DNA of 32,511 nucleotides. Source: Clostridiales bacterium (GTDB lineage Bacteria > Bacillota > Clostridia > Lachnospirales > JAISER01). Shown one piece after another: positions 22,086 to 29,972 of this stretch. The number at the start of each line of letters is the position of its first letter. The stretch's first letter is position 1. The stretch is from assembly GCA_031263985.1 (NCBI GenBank), contig JAISER010000086.1, positions 1 through 32,511 of the forward strand, read 5' to 3'. A program made the translations under genes and the position numbers. The notes beneath the pieces are model-generated. The model did no database searches and had not been told where the DNA came from. It saw nothing but the letters and a program-made list of their open reading frames with translations.

Positions 22086-22151
22086 ATATTTACGCAAGCT
22101 CTCCTTTCAAAATAAACCATCTTCTTCAGAAAATATTATATATAGTATTAA

Positions 22152-22349
22152 TTATTTATACCAATAGCTAATCTCAGTTCTGTTGCCGTTGCCAAACTCA
22201 TCTTCAGAGGATATGTACGCGGAGCCGGACTTCGTCGTATCAACTGGCTCAGTCGCCGTTTTACCCGTAAGCGAACCCAACATCGAGCAACCCGATAGCG
22301 CGATTGAAAAAGCCGCGGCGATAACGGATGTCATAACTATTTTCTTCAT
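22152..22349 (-). CDS. Small lipoprotein LP3, unknown function
   Basis: The 65-residue protein has a signal peptide (MKKIVMTSVIAAAFSIALSG) and a clear LSGC lipobox with Cys21. The mature part starts CSMLGSLTG and ends EFGNGNRTEISYWYK. The start CSMLGSL resembles CTMIGSLLG of LP1, and the tail (EFG, then RTEI-Y-Y) resembles EFGDRSELGYTY of LP1, so the two are paralogues. AGGAG is 11 bases before the ATG; a GTG four codons upstream overlaps the ribosome site and is unlikely. No function can be assigned. Confidence 0.75.
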   Translation of the reverse strand: MKKIVMTSVIAAAFSIALSGCSMLGSLTGKTATEPVDTTKSGSAYISSEDEFGNGNRTEISYWYK

Positions 22350-22457
22350 TATACTATTCACTCCTAGTAATTTAATGATGTAGACTTTATTCTTTAATTA
22401 AAGATAATAATAAGCTGCGGCGCTTTATTATATATTATCAAGACACGCCAATTTTTA

Positions 22458-22622
22458 TTAGGCGTTCTTAATGGTCAATTCAGTTTTTTGTCCCAGAGGA
22501 AGTTCCGCGCCCATCTCAATGACATCAGGGCGGTTATCGCTGACGGCCTTAGACGTTATCTGGCCGCACCCGGTCATGGAAGCCATAGCTATTACTAAAG
22601 CTAACGCAATTAATTTTTTCAT
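22458..22622 (-). CDS. Small lipoprotein LP2 (54 aa), unknown function
   Basis: This short gene encodes 54 residues: MKKLIALALVIAMASMTGCG, followed by a mature part with AELPLGQKTELTIKNA at the end. The signal peptide ends in MTGC with Cys19 as lipidated residue. AAAGGAG lies 14 bases before the ATG, as long a spacing as in LP4. The tail KTELTI matches RSELGY of LP1 and RTEISY of LP3, although the rest diverges. It lies 47 bp after LP1 and 108 bp before LP3 in the same direction. It is short enough to be missed by usual length cut-offs. The function is unknown. Confidence 0.7.
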   Translation of the reverse strand: MKKLIALALVIAMASMTGCGQITSKAVSDNRPDVIEMGAELPLGQKTELTIKNA

Positions 22623-22669
22623 ATTCTGTCGATACGCTCCTTTATTTTTTCAATTTTATATCGTCGTTA

Positions 22670-22855
22670 CTAATGCTCGTAAGTATAGCCGAGTTCCGAT
22701 CTATCTCCGAACTCACTCGTATCCACTACGCTTACTGAACCGCCATACGTAGGGCCTTTGTCGCCGCCGCCCAGCAAGGAACCAATCATAGTGCAACCGG
22801 ATAAAAACATAGAAACAACAACGACGCTTAACATAACAGCCGCTAATTTTTTCAT
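22670..22855 (-). CDS. Small lipoprotein LP1, unknown function
   Basis: The 61-residue protein begins MKKLAAVMLSVVVVSMFLSG with lipidated Cys21 in LSGC. The mature part starts CTMIGSLLGGGDKG and ends SEFGDRSELGYTYEH. I choose the ATG at 22855 because AAGGGGTG stands seven to nine bases before it and the MKK signal start matches the other three genes; the same frame is open for 43 more codons upstream but those residues look non-coding. It is the first of four clustered genes, with a promoter about 240 bp upstream. Confidence 0.75.
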   Translation of the reverse strand: MKKLAAVMLSVVVVSMFLSGCTMIGSLLGGGDKGPTYGGSVSVVDTSEFGDRSELGYTYEH

Positions 22856-23276
22856 TAACTTACACCCCTTAAGTTTAAAATTAATATTTATTACAGAACT
22901 ATAAAGTAAAAAAAAGAACGCCGCATCTGTTCGCAAGTACAAAAAATAACTCTTTGCGCGCGTTACGCCGCGCGCGCTTAACATCTACGCTTATGTAAGT
23001 CCAGTAATATAGCCGACTAACGGTATTTACCTAAAATTAGTTTAATTTTTCTAAGTTTAGTCACCACCGCCCATCTTTATTAATATTTCTCTTGCTTAAC
23101 TGAGTATACAATATTTTTAGATAAAAATCAATATATTTTTTAAGAATGGCGCATTTTTGGTAAACAAGCTGAAAAATAAAAATTTATAAGACGGAATTAT
23201 AGCTTTTTCAGACGTTGTTTTTTACATTTTTCAAGCATTTTCCATAATGACCGTTTATTTATGGCATAAAGCGCCG
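22856..23276. other. Leader region of the lipoprotein cluster
   Basis: The 421-bp AT-rich spacer carries the minus-strand promoter at 23103-23131 and a leader of about 240 nt. Within the leader, a GC-rich hairpin (GCGCGCG-GCGTAA-CGCGCGC on the minus strand, about 22960-22980) is followed after ten bases by a T run and could act as an attenuator. No gene was found; thiN ends at the other side without a clear terminator. Confidence 0.5.
23103..23131 (-). promoter_or_regulatory. Promoter of the lipoprotein cluster
   Basis: On the minus strand TTGATT (23131-23126) and TATACT (23108-23103) are 17 bp apart in AT-rich DNA. Transcription would start near 23096 and run to LP1. Confidence 0.65.
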
Positions 23277-23924
23277 CTAGACCATTTTATTTTCAATTAT
23301 AACTAATATGCCTTCTTTAACGCTGATCTCCGCTTTGTCTTCGGTCAGAACGTTACTTAAGCCGCGCGCCGACCCTATAGTGAGCGCGCCGTCGTTTAAG
23401 GGATATTCAAAACCGCGCGTCGTAACGCCTAAAACCGCCGACGTCAGCGGAAACATCGAGATGATCGTCCCCTTGCGCGCCGAAACAGCGCTTATGCCGT
23501 CAGTCAGCGTCACGCGTTCATTTTCCCCTTCCAGAACAGCCGGCGTTTTCGCCGACAGCGCGGGGACAAGCGCGTGAATACTGCCTAAAACATGATCCAG
23601 CCGGCCGTTCAAAGCGCCGAAAACGGTTATGCCGGACACGTTTTTGTCCAGAGCCAGCTTTACGGCGATTTCCAAGTCCGTCATATCCTTTTTCGCGGAA
23701 TAGCGCATAACCGGCACGCCTCGCGATTCGTAAAAATTTAGCGTGTCCGGGTCAACGGAATCCATATCGCCCACGATGTAGTCCGGAGTCAGCCCTAGCG
23801 CTCGGGCGTGACGCAAACCGGAGTCACAGCAGATGATCAGTTCCGTCCCGATATTCACTTTACCGTTAAAGTCCGCGCCCGCGAAAATAATCGCGTTACG
23901 CGCGGCGCCGCTTGAACATGTCAT
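23277..23924 (-). CDS. thiN: Thiamine pyrophosphokinase
   Basis: ThiN transfers pyrophosphate from ATP to thiamine to give the cofactor thiamine diphosphate. The 215-residue protein shows CDSGLRHA, GDMDSVDP, the metal and ATP motif KDMTDLEIAV, and GALNGRLDH, where a Gly is more common than Asn. The C-terminal beta domain (SMFPLTSAVLGVTTRGFEYPL) binds thiamine. I chose the ATG at 23924; a GTG three codons upstream is possible, and both overlap the end of rpe. It is the last gene of the rsmB-to-thiN operon, as in Bacillus. No clear terminator follows. Confidence 0.92.
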   Translation of the reverse strand: MTCSSGAARNAIIFAGADFNGKVNIGTELIICCDSGLRHARALGLTPDYIVGDMDSVDPDTLNFYESRGVPVMRYSAKKDMTDLEIAVKLALDKNVSGITVFGALNGRLDHVLGSIHALVPALSAKTPAVLEGENERVTLTDGISAVSARKGTIISMFPLTSAVLGVTTRGFEYPLNDGALTIGSARGLSNVLTEDKAEISVKEGILVIIENKMV

Positions 23925-24561
23925 AAAACTCACGCACCGCCTGACCTATATCTTTCCGGCCGAATATGGCCGACCCGGCGACTATGACGTTAGCGCCGGC
24001 GTTTATGATGTCCTTTACATTTTCAAGGCGCGCGCCGCCGTCGATCTCTATGTCTATGTCTATGCCTTCACGCGCCGCGAATGATGCCAGTTTTTCGACT
24101 TTCTTAAGCGTCTCGAGCTTGAGCGTCTGTCCCGCGAAACCGGGTTCGACGCTCATAATAAGCGCCATGCCTATGCGGTCCGCCAGGCCAAAGAGCCGCT
24201 CAACGTCAGTGTTCGGCTTTATAGTGACAGCCGGAATCTTATTGAGCTTTTTAACGGATTCTATGTCGGCGCGCAAATTTTCGCTCGCTTCCGCGTGTAT
24301 GTTAATGATGTCGGCGCCGGCGCGCGCAAACGGCTCTATAAATTTCCCCGGATTTTCAACCATTAAATGGATGTCGAAAGTCAAAGACGTAATCTTGCGA
24401 AGCGCTTCGACGACAGGAGGGCCGAACGTTATGTTCGGCGCGAAATGCCCGTCCATAACGTCAACGTGTATGTAATGCGCGCCCGCGCTTTCAACAGCTT
24501 GAACGGCGTCCGCCAGATGTGTAAAATCCGCTGATAATAGGCTTACGGAGAGCTTGATCAT
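23896..24561 (-). CDS. rpe: Ribulose-phosphate 3-epimerase
   Basis: Rpe interconverts ribulose 5-phosphate and xylulose 5-phosphate in the pentose phosphate pathway. The 221-residue TIM barrel shows Ser10 in SLLSADF, the metal site HVDVMDGHFAPN (His32, Asp34) and DIHLMVENP, the phosphate-related VEPGFAGQ and EIDGGA with the second catalytic Asp. AGGGGGA is nine bases before the ATG. The gene follows rsgA by 55 bp and overlaps thiN. Linkage with rsgA and thiN is conserved in Firmicutes. Confidence 0.95.
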   Translation of the reverse strand: MIKLSVSLLSADFTHLADAVQAVESAGAHYIHVDVMDGHFAPNITFGPPVVEALRKITSLTFDIHLMVENPGKFIEPFARAGADIINIHAEASENLRADIESVKKLNKIPAVTIKPNTDVERLFGLADRIGMALIMSVEPGFAGQTLKLETLKKVEKLASFAAREGIDIDIEIDGGARLENVKDIINAGANVIVAGSAIFGRKDIGQAVREFYDMFKRRRA

Positions 24562-24616
24562 ATTTCGCTGTCCCCCTGGTTTTTCTCATATATGAAGCGG
24601 CGGGCCGTTCGGCCGG

Positions 24617-25480
24617 TCAGCGCGTCATAAACTCAACGTAACGGTCGTAGCGTTCGGGCGATATATCCGCGCCGACGCGCCTTTTGACGGCGCAGTCCGG
24701 TTCATTCAGGTGTTTGCAATCGTTGAAGCGGCAGAGTCCGGCGTAAGGAGAGAACTCCGGAAAAAACGCGCTCATGTTTTTTTTGGCCGCGTCGCTTATG
24801 TCTATCGCCGCGAAGCCCGGCGTATCGACTATAAACCCGCCGTTATCCAGAGCTAAAAGTTCCGCGTGGCGCGTCGTGTGTTTGCCGCGCTGAATTTTCT
24901 CGCTTAATCCGCCCGTTTCCATCGCGTAACGCGATACCAGCGCGTTTATAATCGATGACTTTCCCACGCCGGACGGACCGGAACATACGGTAGTTTCGCC
25001 GGCGAAGGCCGCTCCAAGCTCCGCCAGGCCCGCGCCGGTTTCCGCCGAAACCAGCTCCACTCTGTACCCCGCGTTTTTGTAGATGTCCGTCATGGCGTCA
25101 AACGCCGGCTTTTCGCGTTCTTTGAGTAAATCCAACTTGTTAAAGCAGATGATCGCGGGCACATTGTAGAAAGCCGCCGAGATAAGGAACCTGTCAAGCA
25201 GCGAAGCGTTAAACTTCGGGTTCTTTATCGCGAAAACAATAAGCGCCGCGTCTATGTTCGCTACTCTTGGCCGTTCCAGAAAGCTGCGTCGCGGTTTTAT
25301 AGCGGTTATGGCGCCTTCTTTCAAGCCGTCGCCGGATGGCCGCACCGTCACGTCATCACCTATCGTCGGCGTCACGCCTCTTCTGCGCAATATGCCGCGA
25401 GCGACGCATTTGTACGCCCCGTCGCTCGTGGACACTTCATACAGACCGCCTACGCCTTTTATGATTTTCCCGTCTAGCAT
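24617..25480 (-). CDS. rsgA: Ribosome small subunit-dependent GTPase RsgA
   Basis: RsgA is a circularly permuted GTPase that checks late 30S maturation. The 287 residues have an N-terminal OB fold, then G4 NKLD (114-117) ahead of G1 GPSGVGKSS (168-176) and G3 DTPGF (219-223), the permuted order that defines the family. The C-terminal zinc finger has Cys250, Cys255, His257 and Cys263. GGAG lies seven bases before the ATG. In many Firmicutes it follows prkC almost directly. Here repeat C3 and an IS630 copy (together about 1.3 kb) lie between, so it may need its own promoter; none is obvious. In B. subtilis the homologue is a PrkC substrate, by published work. Confidence 0.95.
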   Translation of the reverse strand: MLDGKIIKGVGGLYEVSTSDGAYKCVARGILRRRGVTPTIGDDVTVRPSGDGLKEGAITAIKPRRSFLERPRVANIDAALIVFAIKNPKFNASLLDRFLISAAFYNVPAIICFNKLDLLKEREKPAFDAMTDIYKNAGYRVELVSAETGAGLAELGAAFAGETTVCSGPSGVGKSSIINALVSRYAMETGGLSEKIQRGKHTTRHAELLALDNGGFIVDTPGFAAIDISDAAKKNMSAFFPEFSPYAGLCRFNDCKHLNEPDCAVKRRVGADISPERYDRYVEFMTR

Positions 25481-25601
25481 TGACTCACTCCGTTTTTTTA
25501 AGAACTGATGAAGACGTTGAATGCCGAAGGCTTCGTTTAGAGAAGGCGCTGACCACAGGTTTTCATCACGCCGCTTACGCCGCCAAAAACACGCGTTTCA
25601 T

Positions 25602-25686
25602 TAGCGCTGAACTCAGTTTGAAACATAGCCGAAACCGGGCGCGAAAAAAGGCCGTTCGGATGATCATGGTTTAGACTGAGAAAAGT
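25602..25686. repeat. Family C inverted-repeat element, copy C3
   Basis: The left end AGCGCTGAACTCAGTTTGAA matches C1 and C2; the right part CATGGTTTAGACTGAG is complementary to it, but the outermost bases have diverged. The middle has GGCCGTTCGGATGATCATGG. It lies right after the original prkC stop and adjoins the IS630 copy. Confidence 0.65.
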
Positions 25687-25688
25687 TA

Positions 25689-26918
25689 GCGCTCTATAAA
25701 TACTAAAAGTTATAAAATGATTGGGTATAGCCTTTTCAGTTTTGTTCTGGCCTCTGCGGCAGTAAAATGCCATTCGACCCCTTTTTGCGTACTGTTCCGC
25801 CGCGTGCGCCAAACTTCAAGCTCCGCGTTAAGCGCTTCAATCTCAGCGATTCGCCTGCTTCCGAGCCATTGCGCCGCGAGTGGGAACAACTCGCATTCAG
25901 CTATATTTAACCAACTGCCATGTTTCGGCGTGAAATGGATTTCAAGACGTTGCGCGAGGCGGAAAGCTTCCTCCGGCGTAAAGGCTTCGTAAAGCGAAGA
26001 AATTGTATGCGTGTTCAAGTTATCCATCACAAGAACGACTTTTTCGGCATCAGGGTATTACTCATCAAGCAACCATTTTACTTGGCCAGCCCAATCCCGT
26101 TTTGTTCTGTGCGGTAACGCTTCCGCTTTTCGCCAGCCGGCAAGTCGCTCAGTAAAGATTAAAGATGCTACAGGAGCCATTACGTATATACTCGTTATCG
26201 ACCTTTTCTGTAGATCCCGGGCGCGCGGGCAATGGATCCCGCGCGTGATCCAGTAATTGATAAGGTTTTTCGTCCATACGCACAATGGGCTTCCGCCGGT
26301 TATATGAGTGGGCATAGGCAGCTAGGACATCTTCCATAGCCGCGACAAAAGCGCTGTTTTTCTCCGGAGGAATGCGCCAACAGGTTTTCAAGTGAGGCTT
26401 AAACTGTGTTTTTTTAAAAGGTTGTGTACCGACATATGAGACAAAGAATCAATCAAGTTAAGCTCAATGCTCTTTTCCGCTATAAGGCGCACTGTCCATC
26501 TCGCGCAACCATCAGGCGCCGGACCGCAGGCAAGCGCGATGATACGGGCTTCCACTTCGCCGGTTATCTTCGGCTCTACCGGCGGCTTGTCACGCTTCTT
26601 TCTTCGCAAAAACGCGGAGACGTCCTCCGCTTCTAAAAAAGCGGCCTTTACCTTTGTGATTGTGGTCAAGCCGACATTTAATCGTCGCGCTATCTCACTG
26701 AATGTCACCGCTTTTACGTTTTTTGATGTGTCCAACAATAATATGATTTGCGCCCATTTGATTAATTTTGCGCTGTGTACGCCGGTTTCGCTGAACTTTT
26801 CTAATTCCTTTCGTTGCTCCGCGCTCAACTTTATTTCATTTTTTTTCATGCGGTATCACCTCGCGCATAGGATACCACATATCAGAAATTATTGCGACTT
26901 TTAGTATTTACTGCGCGC
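25689..26918 (-). mobile_element. IS630-family insertion sequence (1230 bp), in the prkC stop codon
   Basis: The element has 22-bp inverted ends that agree in 19 positions, sharing TAAATACTAAAAGT (25689-25710 and 26897-26918). TA flanks both sides (25687-25688 and 26919-26920), the TA duplication expected for IS630. The prkC stop is now TAG, with TA from the target and G from the element; removing the element restores TAA. Its transposase is broken, so it can no longer move by itself. Confidence 0.85.
25710..26849 (-). pseudogene. IS630-family transposase, disrupted
   Basis: Three frames together make one IS630-type DDE transposase of about 380 residues. Part one (26849-26388, 153 residues) has the helix-turn-helix region with FSEIARRLNVGLTTITKVKA. 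Part two starts at a seven-A run (26409-26415), a possible A_AAA_AAA -1 slippery site, and continues FKPHLKTCWRIPPEKN to MDEKPYQLL with the first Asp. One extra base near 26160 then breaks the frame (SIF / IFTERLAGW). Part three has an in-frame TAA at 26058-26060 before [18 protein letters not shown] (second Asp) and ends with [11 protein letters not shown] (the Glu). The first shift may be programmed, as reported for some IS630 members; the other two lesions are inactivating. Confidence 0.88.
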
Positions 26919-29011
26919 TAGCTAACCGCATCACGGCTCTTTATCGCAGGTTCGTCGCGATAGTATATCTGTCCCGTATCTACGTCGCTTACAAGCGCTT
27001 GATACGTGACGCCGGATTCGGAAACATATATATTAATCGGAAAAGAGCTCGCGGCGGAATCCTGAGAATAAAAGCGGCTTGACCCATCCGGCGATATCTT
27101 GATGATTTCAACGTGGACGGAGGTCACCCCGTTCGGTATGTTCCCCGTCGGATCCACTGTTATATAGGCCGGCGATTTAATCGGGACTATAACTTCCGCG
27201 CTCTGCGGTTCACCTTGCGATTCCGCCGGCGTTTCCGATTCAGGCGGCTGTTCAGGCGCGGTTTCCGAAGGCGTTGTTCCCGAAGGCGTTGTTCCAGAAG
27301 ACGCGGTTCCCGAGCTGATTACGAGCGTTATTATGGCGTTGACCGGCACTTCGGCGTCTTTTTCAAGTGACTGAGATAGAACCGCTCCTACCGGCATATC
27401 GCTGGGCGACGTGGAGTTATGACCTATTTGCAGACCAGCCTCTTGAAGACGGCGCACCGCGATGCTTTCAGGCAAGCCCACGACGTTCGGCGTCTTTACG
27501 GTAGTCGTTTCAGGCCCTTTGCTTATATAAATCTTTATTGTGGCGTTGGGACTCGCGAGCGCGTCGGCCGGCGGTTTTTGATCCACCACGACCTGGAACG
27601 GGTATGTGTCGCTGCTGACCCATTCGCTGTCGTCCATGTGAAAATCCGACCCGCGAAACATTTCGCGCGCTTCGTCGTAAGACTTGCCGACGAAATTCGG
27701 CACGCGAACCTTGGTTGTGCCTTCGCTGACGACTATATCTATGGAATCTCCGGCGTAGATCAAGCTTCCGGAAACCGTGCCTTGGCTTATTACGATCCCT
27801 TTCGCGAAGTTGTCGTCCGGCGCGTATTCTATAGTAAGCGTAACGCCTTCATCGGAAGCTATGTCTTGAGCTTCGTCAAGCGTCTTGCCGACCAATTCGG
27901 GCGCGTTCAACTGTTCAGGCGCGGACGGAGGCATTATGTCGCATCCGCGTAAAACGGCGCCGCCTATTGCGATTATAACCGCTATTATCACAACGCTTGT
28001 CGCGATAGCCGCGATTATAACTTTGCGTTCGGACGACTTATCAACGGCGTATTCGTCATCGTCGCCGTAATCGTCGCTGAAATCGTCTATTACGCCGCCT
28101 TTTCGGATCTCGTCTATATCCTCCGCGCTCATGCGGATAGTCGGCGAGTCAAAATCTTCGGGCGATTTCACGAAGTTACCCGAAGAATTCGTAAGCGCGC
28201 GCTTAAGGTCATTTACAAGCTCTTCCGTAGATTGATAGCGCTTCGCGGACTGTTTCTCCGTACATTTACGTATAATTTTATCAATACTTTCAGATATATT
28301 TTCGTTATACGGCTTTATCTCCGGGAATTCGTCATTTATATGCATAAGCGCCACTGAAACGGGAGTTTCGGAGTTAAACGGCAAAACGCCGGTGGCCATC
28401 TCGTACATTACTATGCCAAGCGAATATATATCGCTTTTAAAGTCAATATATCCGCCGCGCGCCTGCTCCGGCGAAAAATAGTGTACGGAACCCATAGCGC
28501 CGCCGTTTGTAGCCATAGTGACGCCTGTCGCGGCGCGCGCTATGCCAAAGTCAGTCACTTTAATGGCGCCCGTCGTCGTAACGAGTATATTTTGCGGTTT
28601 TATATCTCGGTGTATGATGCCGTTAGCGTGGGCGTGCGCCAGCGCCACGGCTATTTGCGTCGCGACGCCTAATATTTCGTCGTTTTCGAATGGGGCGCGT
28701 CTTTCTATAAGGTCTTTAAGCGTGACGCCGTTTATATATTCCATTACGATGTAATGGATGTTTTTTTCTTGACCTACGTCATAGACGCTTACGATGTTAT
28801 GGTTTGAAAGGCTGGCGGCCGAACGGGCCTCCGTTTTAAAACGAGCGCGGAATTCGTCGTCGTTCACGAATTCCTCACGCATTACTTTAAATGACACGAA
28901 ACGGTCAAGCTTACTGTCTTTAGCCCTATAAACGTTCGCCATGCCGCCGGAACCTATTTTTTCGATGATTTCATAGCGCGAGGCGACTACGGCTCCGGGG
29001 TTTAATATCAT
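26918..29011 (-). CDS. prkC: Serine/threonine protein kinase with PASTA domains
   Basis: PrkC (Stk/PknB type) is a membrane kinase that senses peptidoglycan fragments and phosphorylates cell-wall, translation and metabolic proteins. Of 697 residues, 13-275 form the kinase: GSGGMANVY, Lys42, Glu61, HRDIKPQN (134-141), DFG (154-156) and SPEQA. An acidic linker leads to a single membrane segment (about 330-352). Three extracellular PASTA domains follow (about 368-431, 435-499, 505-567), then a Thr/Pro/Glu-rich linker with a GTTPS repeat and a C-terminal beta domain (606-697). The start overlaps prpC by four bases. An IS630 copy is inserted in the stop codon but leaves the coding sequence unchanged. 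The kinase appears active by its residues. Confidence 0.96.
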   Translation of the reverse strand: MILNPGAVVASRYEIIEKIGSGGMANVYRAKDSKLDRFVSFKVMREEFVNDDEFRARFKTEARSAASLSNHNIVSVYDVGQEKNIHYIVMEYINGVTLKDLIERRAPFENDEILGVATQIAVALAHAHANGIIHRDIKPQNILVTTTGAIKVTDFGIARAATGVTMATNGGAMGSVHYFSPEQARGGYIDFKSDIYSLGIVMYEMATGVLPFNSETPVSVALMHINDEFPEIKPYNENISESIDKIIRKCTEKQSAKRYQSTEELVNDLKRALTNSSGNFVKSPEDFDSPTIRMSAEDIDEIRKGGVIDDFSDDYGDDDEYAVDKSSERKVIIAAIATSVVIIAVIIAIGGAVLRGCDIMPPSAPEQLNAPELVGKTLDEAQDIASDEGVTLTIEYAPDDNFAKGIVISQGTVSGSLIYAGDSIDIVVSEGTTKVRVPNFVGKSYDEAREMFRGSDFHMDDSEWVSSDTYPFQVVVDQKPPADALASPNATIKIYISKGPETTTVKTPNVVGLPESIAVRRLQEAGLQIGHNSTSPSDMPVGAVLSQSLEKDAEVPVNAIITLVISSGTASSGTTPSGTTPSETAPEQPPESETPAESQGEPQSAEVIVPIKSPAYITVDPTGNIPNGVTSVHVEIIKISPDGSSRFYSQDSAASSFPINIYVSESGVTYQALVSDVDTGQIYYRDEPAIKSRDAVS

Positions 29012-29760
29012 ACGCTCACCTCGCTTACTTCTATAAGCACAACGGAGATGTTATCCTCTCCGCCGTTTTCATTCGCAAGACCGAGCAATCTTTCGCACTT
29101 TTCATTAAGGCCTGAACTTTCGCAAATTATACCGGAAATCATATCGTCTTGCACCATGTTTGACAGTCCGTCGGAACATATGAGGGCAAAATCGCCCGAT
29201 GAGACATCCTTCACAATACGGTCTATCTTTAGCGTTTCCTCCGTGCCGAGCGCGCGCGTAATCAAATGGCGCTGAGGATGGCTGCGCGCCTCGTTTTCCG
29301 TTATTTCGCCCGCTTTTACCATCTCGTTGACATAAGTGTGATCTGTCGAAAGCCGCTCTATACCGCCGTCTTTTTTAATCAAGTAAATCCTGCTGTCACC
29401 TATGTGCGCCGCGTACAGCTTACCCCTATCGAGCACGCACAGCGAAAAAGTCGCGCCCATGCCGCTGAAAGCGTGGTCGGTCATAGATATTTCAAAGACC
29501 TTTTCGTTCGCATAGCTCGCGCCGCGCGCTAACTCCTCCATAATGTCAACGTCGCCGTCCATAGACGCCATATGTTCAATATAATCACGAAAAAAAGCGA
29601 TGCCCTTCTGGCTCGCGACTTCGCCGGCGTTATGGCCGCCCATACCGTCAGACACAATGTATAGGTTCGGCAAGGCGCCTACCGGCTCGTTGGACACGAA
29701 TATAGAGTCTTCATTATTATGCCTGACTTTTCCAACGTCAGTCATCCCTGAACCGTTCAA
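29008..29760 (-). CDS. prpC: PP2C-type protein phosphatase
   Basis: PrpC (Stp) removes phosphates placed by PrkC. The 250-residue protein has the PP2C metal-binding motifs: TDVGKVRHNNED (7-18), SDGMGGHNAGEVAS (37-50), the central HIGDSRIYL, SDGLSN and GGEDNISVVLIE near the end. The start is TTG at 29760; GGGAG lies about 12 bases upstream, somewhat far, and an ATG five codons downstream is less likely by homology. It overlaps prkC by four bases (ATGA), so the pair is translationally coupled. A GC-rich 212-bp gap separates it from rlmN. Confidence 0.94.
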   Translation of the reverse strand: MNGSGMTDVGKVRHNNEDSIFVSNEPVGALPNLYIVSDGMGGHNAGEVASQKGIAFFRDYIEHMASMDGDVDIMEELARGASYANEKVFEISMTDHAFSGMGATFSLCVLDRGKLYAAHIGDSRIYLIKKDGGIERLSTDHTYVNEMVKAGEITENEARSHPQRHLITRALGTEETLKIDRIVKDVSSGDFALICSDGLSNMVQDDMISGIICESSGLNEKCERLLGLANENGGEDNISVVLIEVSEVSV

Positions 29761-29972
29761 AAAAACATCACCGCTCCCACTGGCAAAGCTCGATTTTTAT
29801 GCAGTTTAAGACCGCGGGCGGCGCTCGCGCCTGAAGATCGCGGGCGCTGCCCGCACCCGCCGAAAAAAGTCGGACAAAAACTTTCGCCGGAAACTACGTT
29901 TCCGAGAAGATCGCAGGTTTTTTTAACTAGGCGAAATTTTTCGTTAGAAATCGCGTTAACGATTAAACATCG

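Noticed and set aside
29761-29972. Promoter or gene in the 212-bp rlmN-prpC gap
   Set aside because: The gap has GC-rich hairpins such as CGGAAAC-TAC-GTTTCCG but no promoter pair and no frame with a ribosome site.
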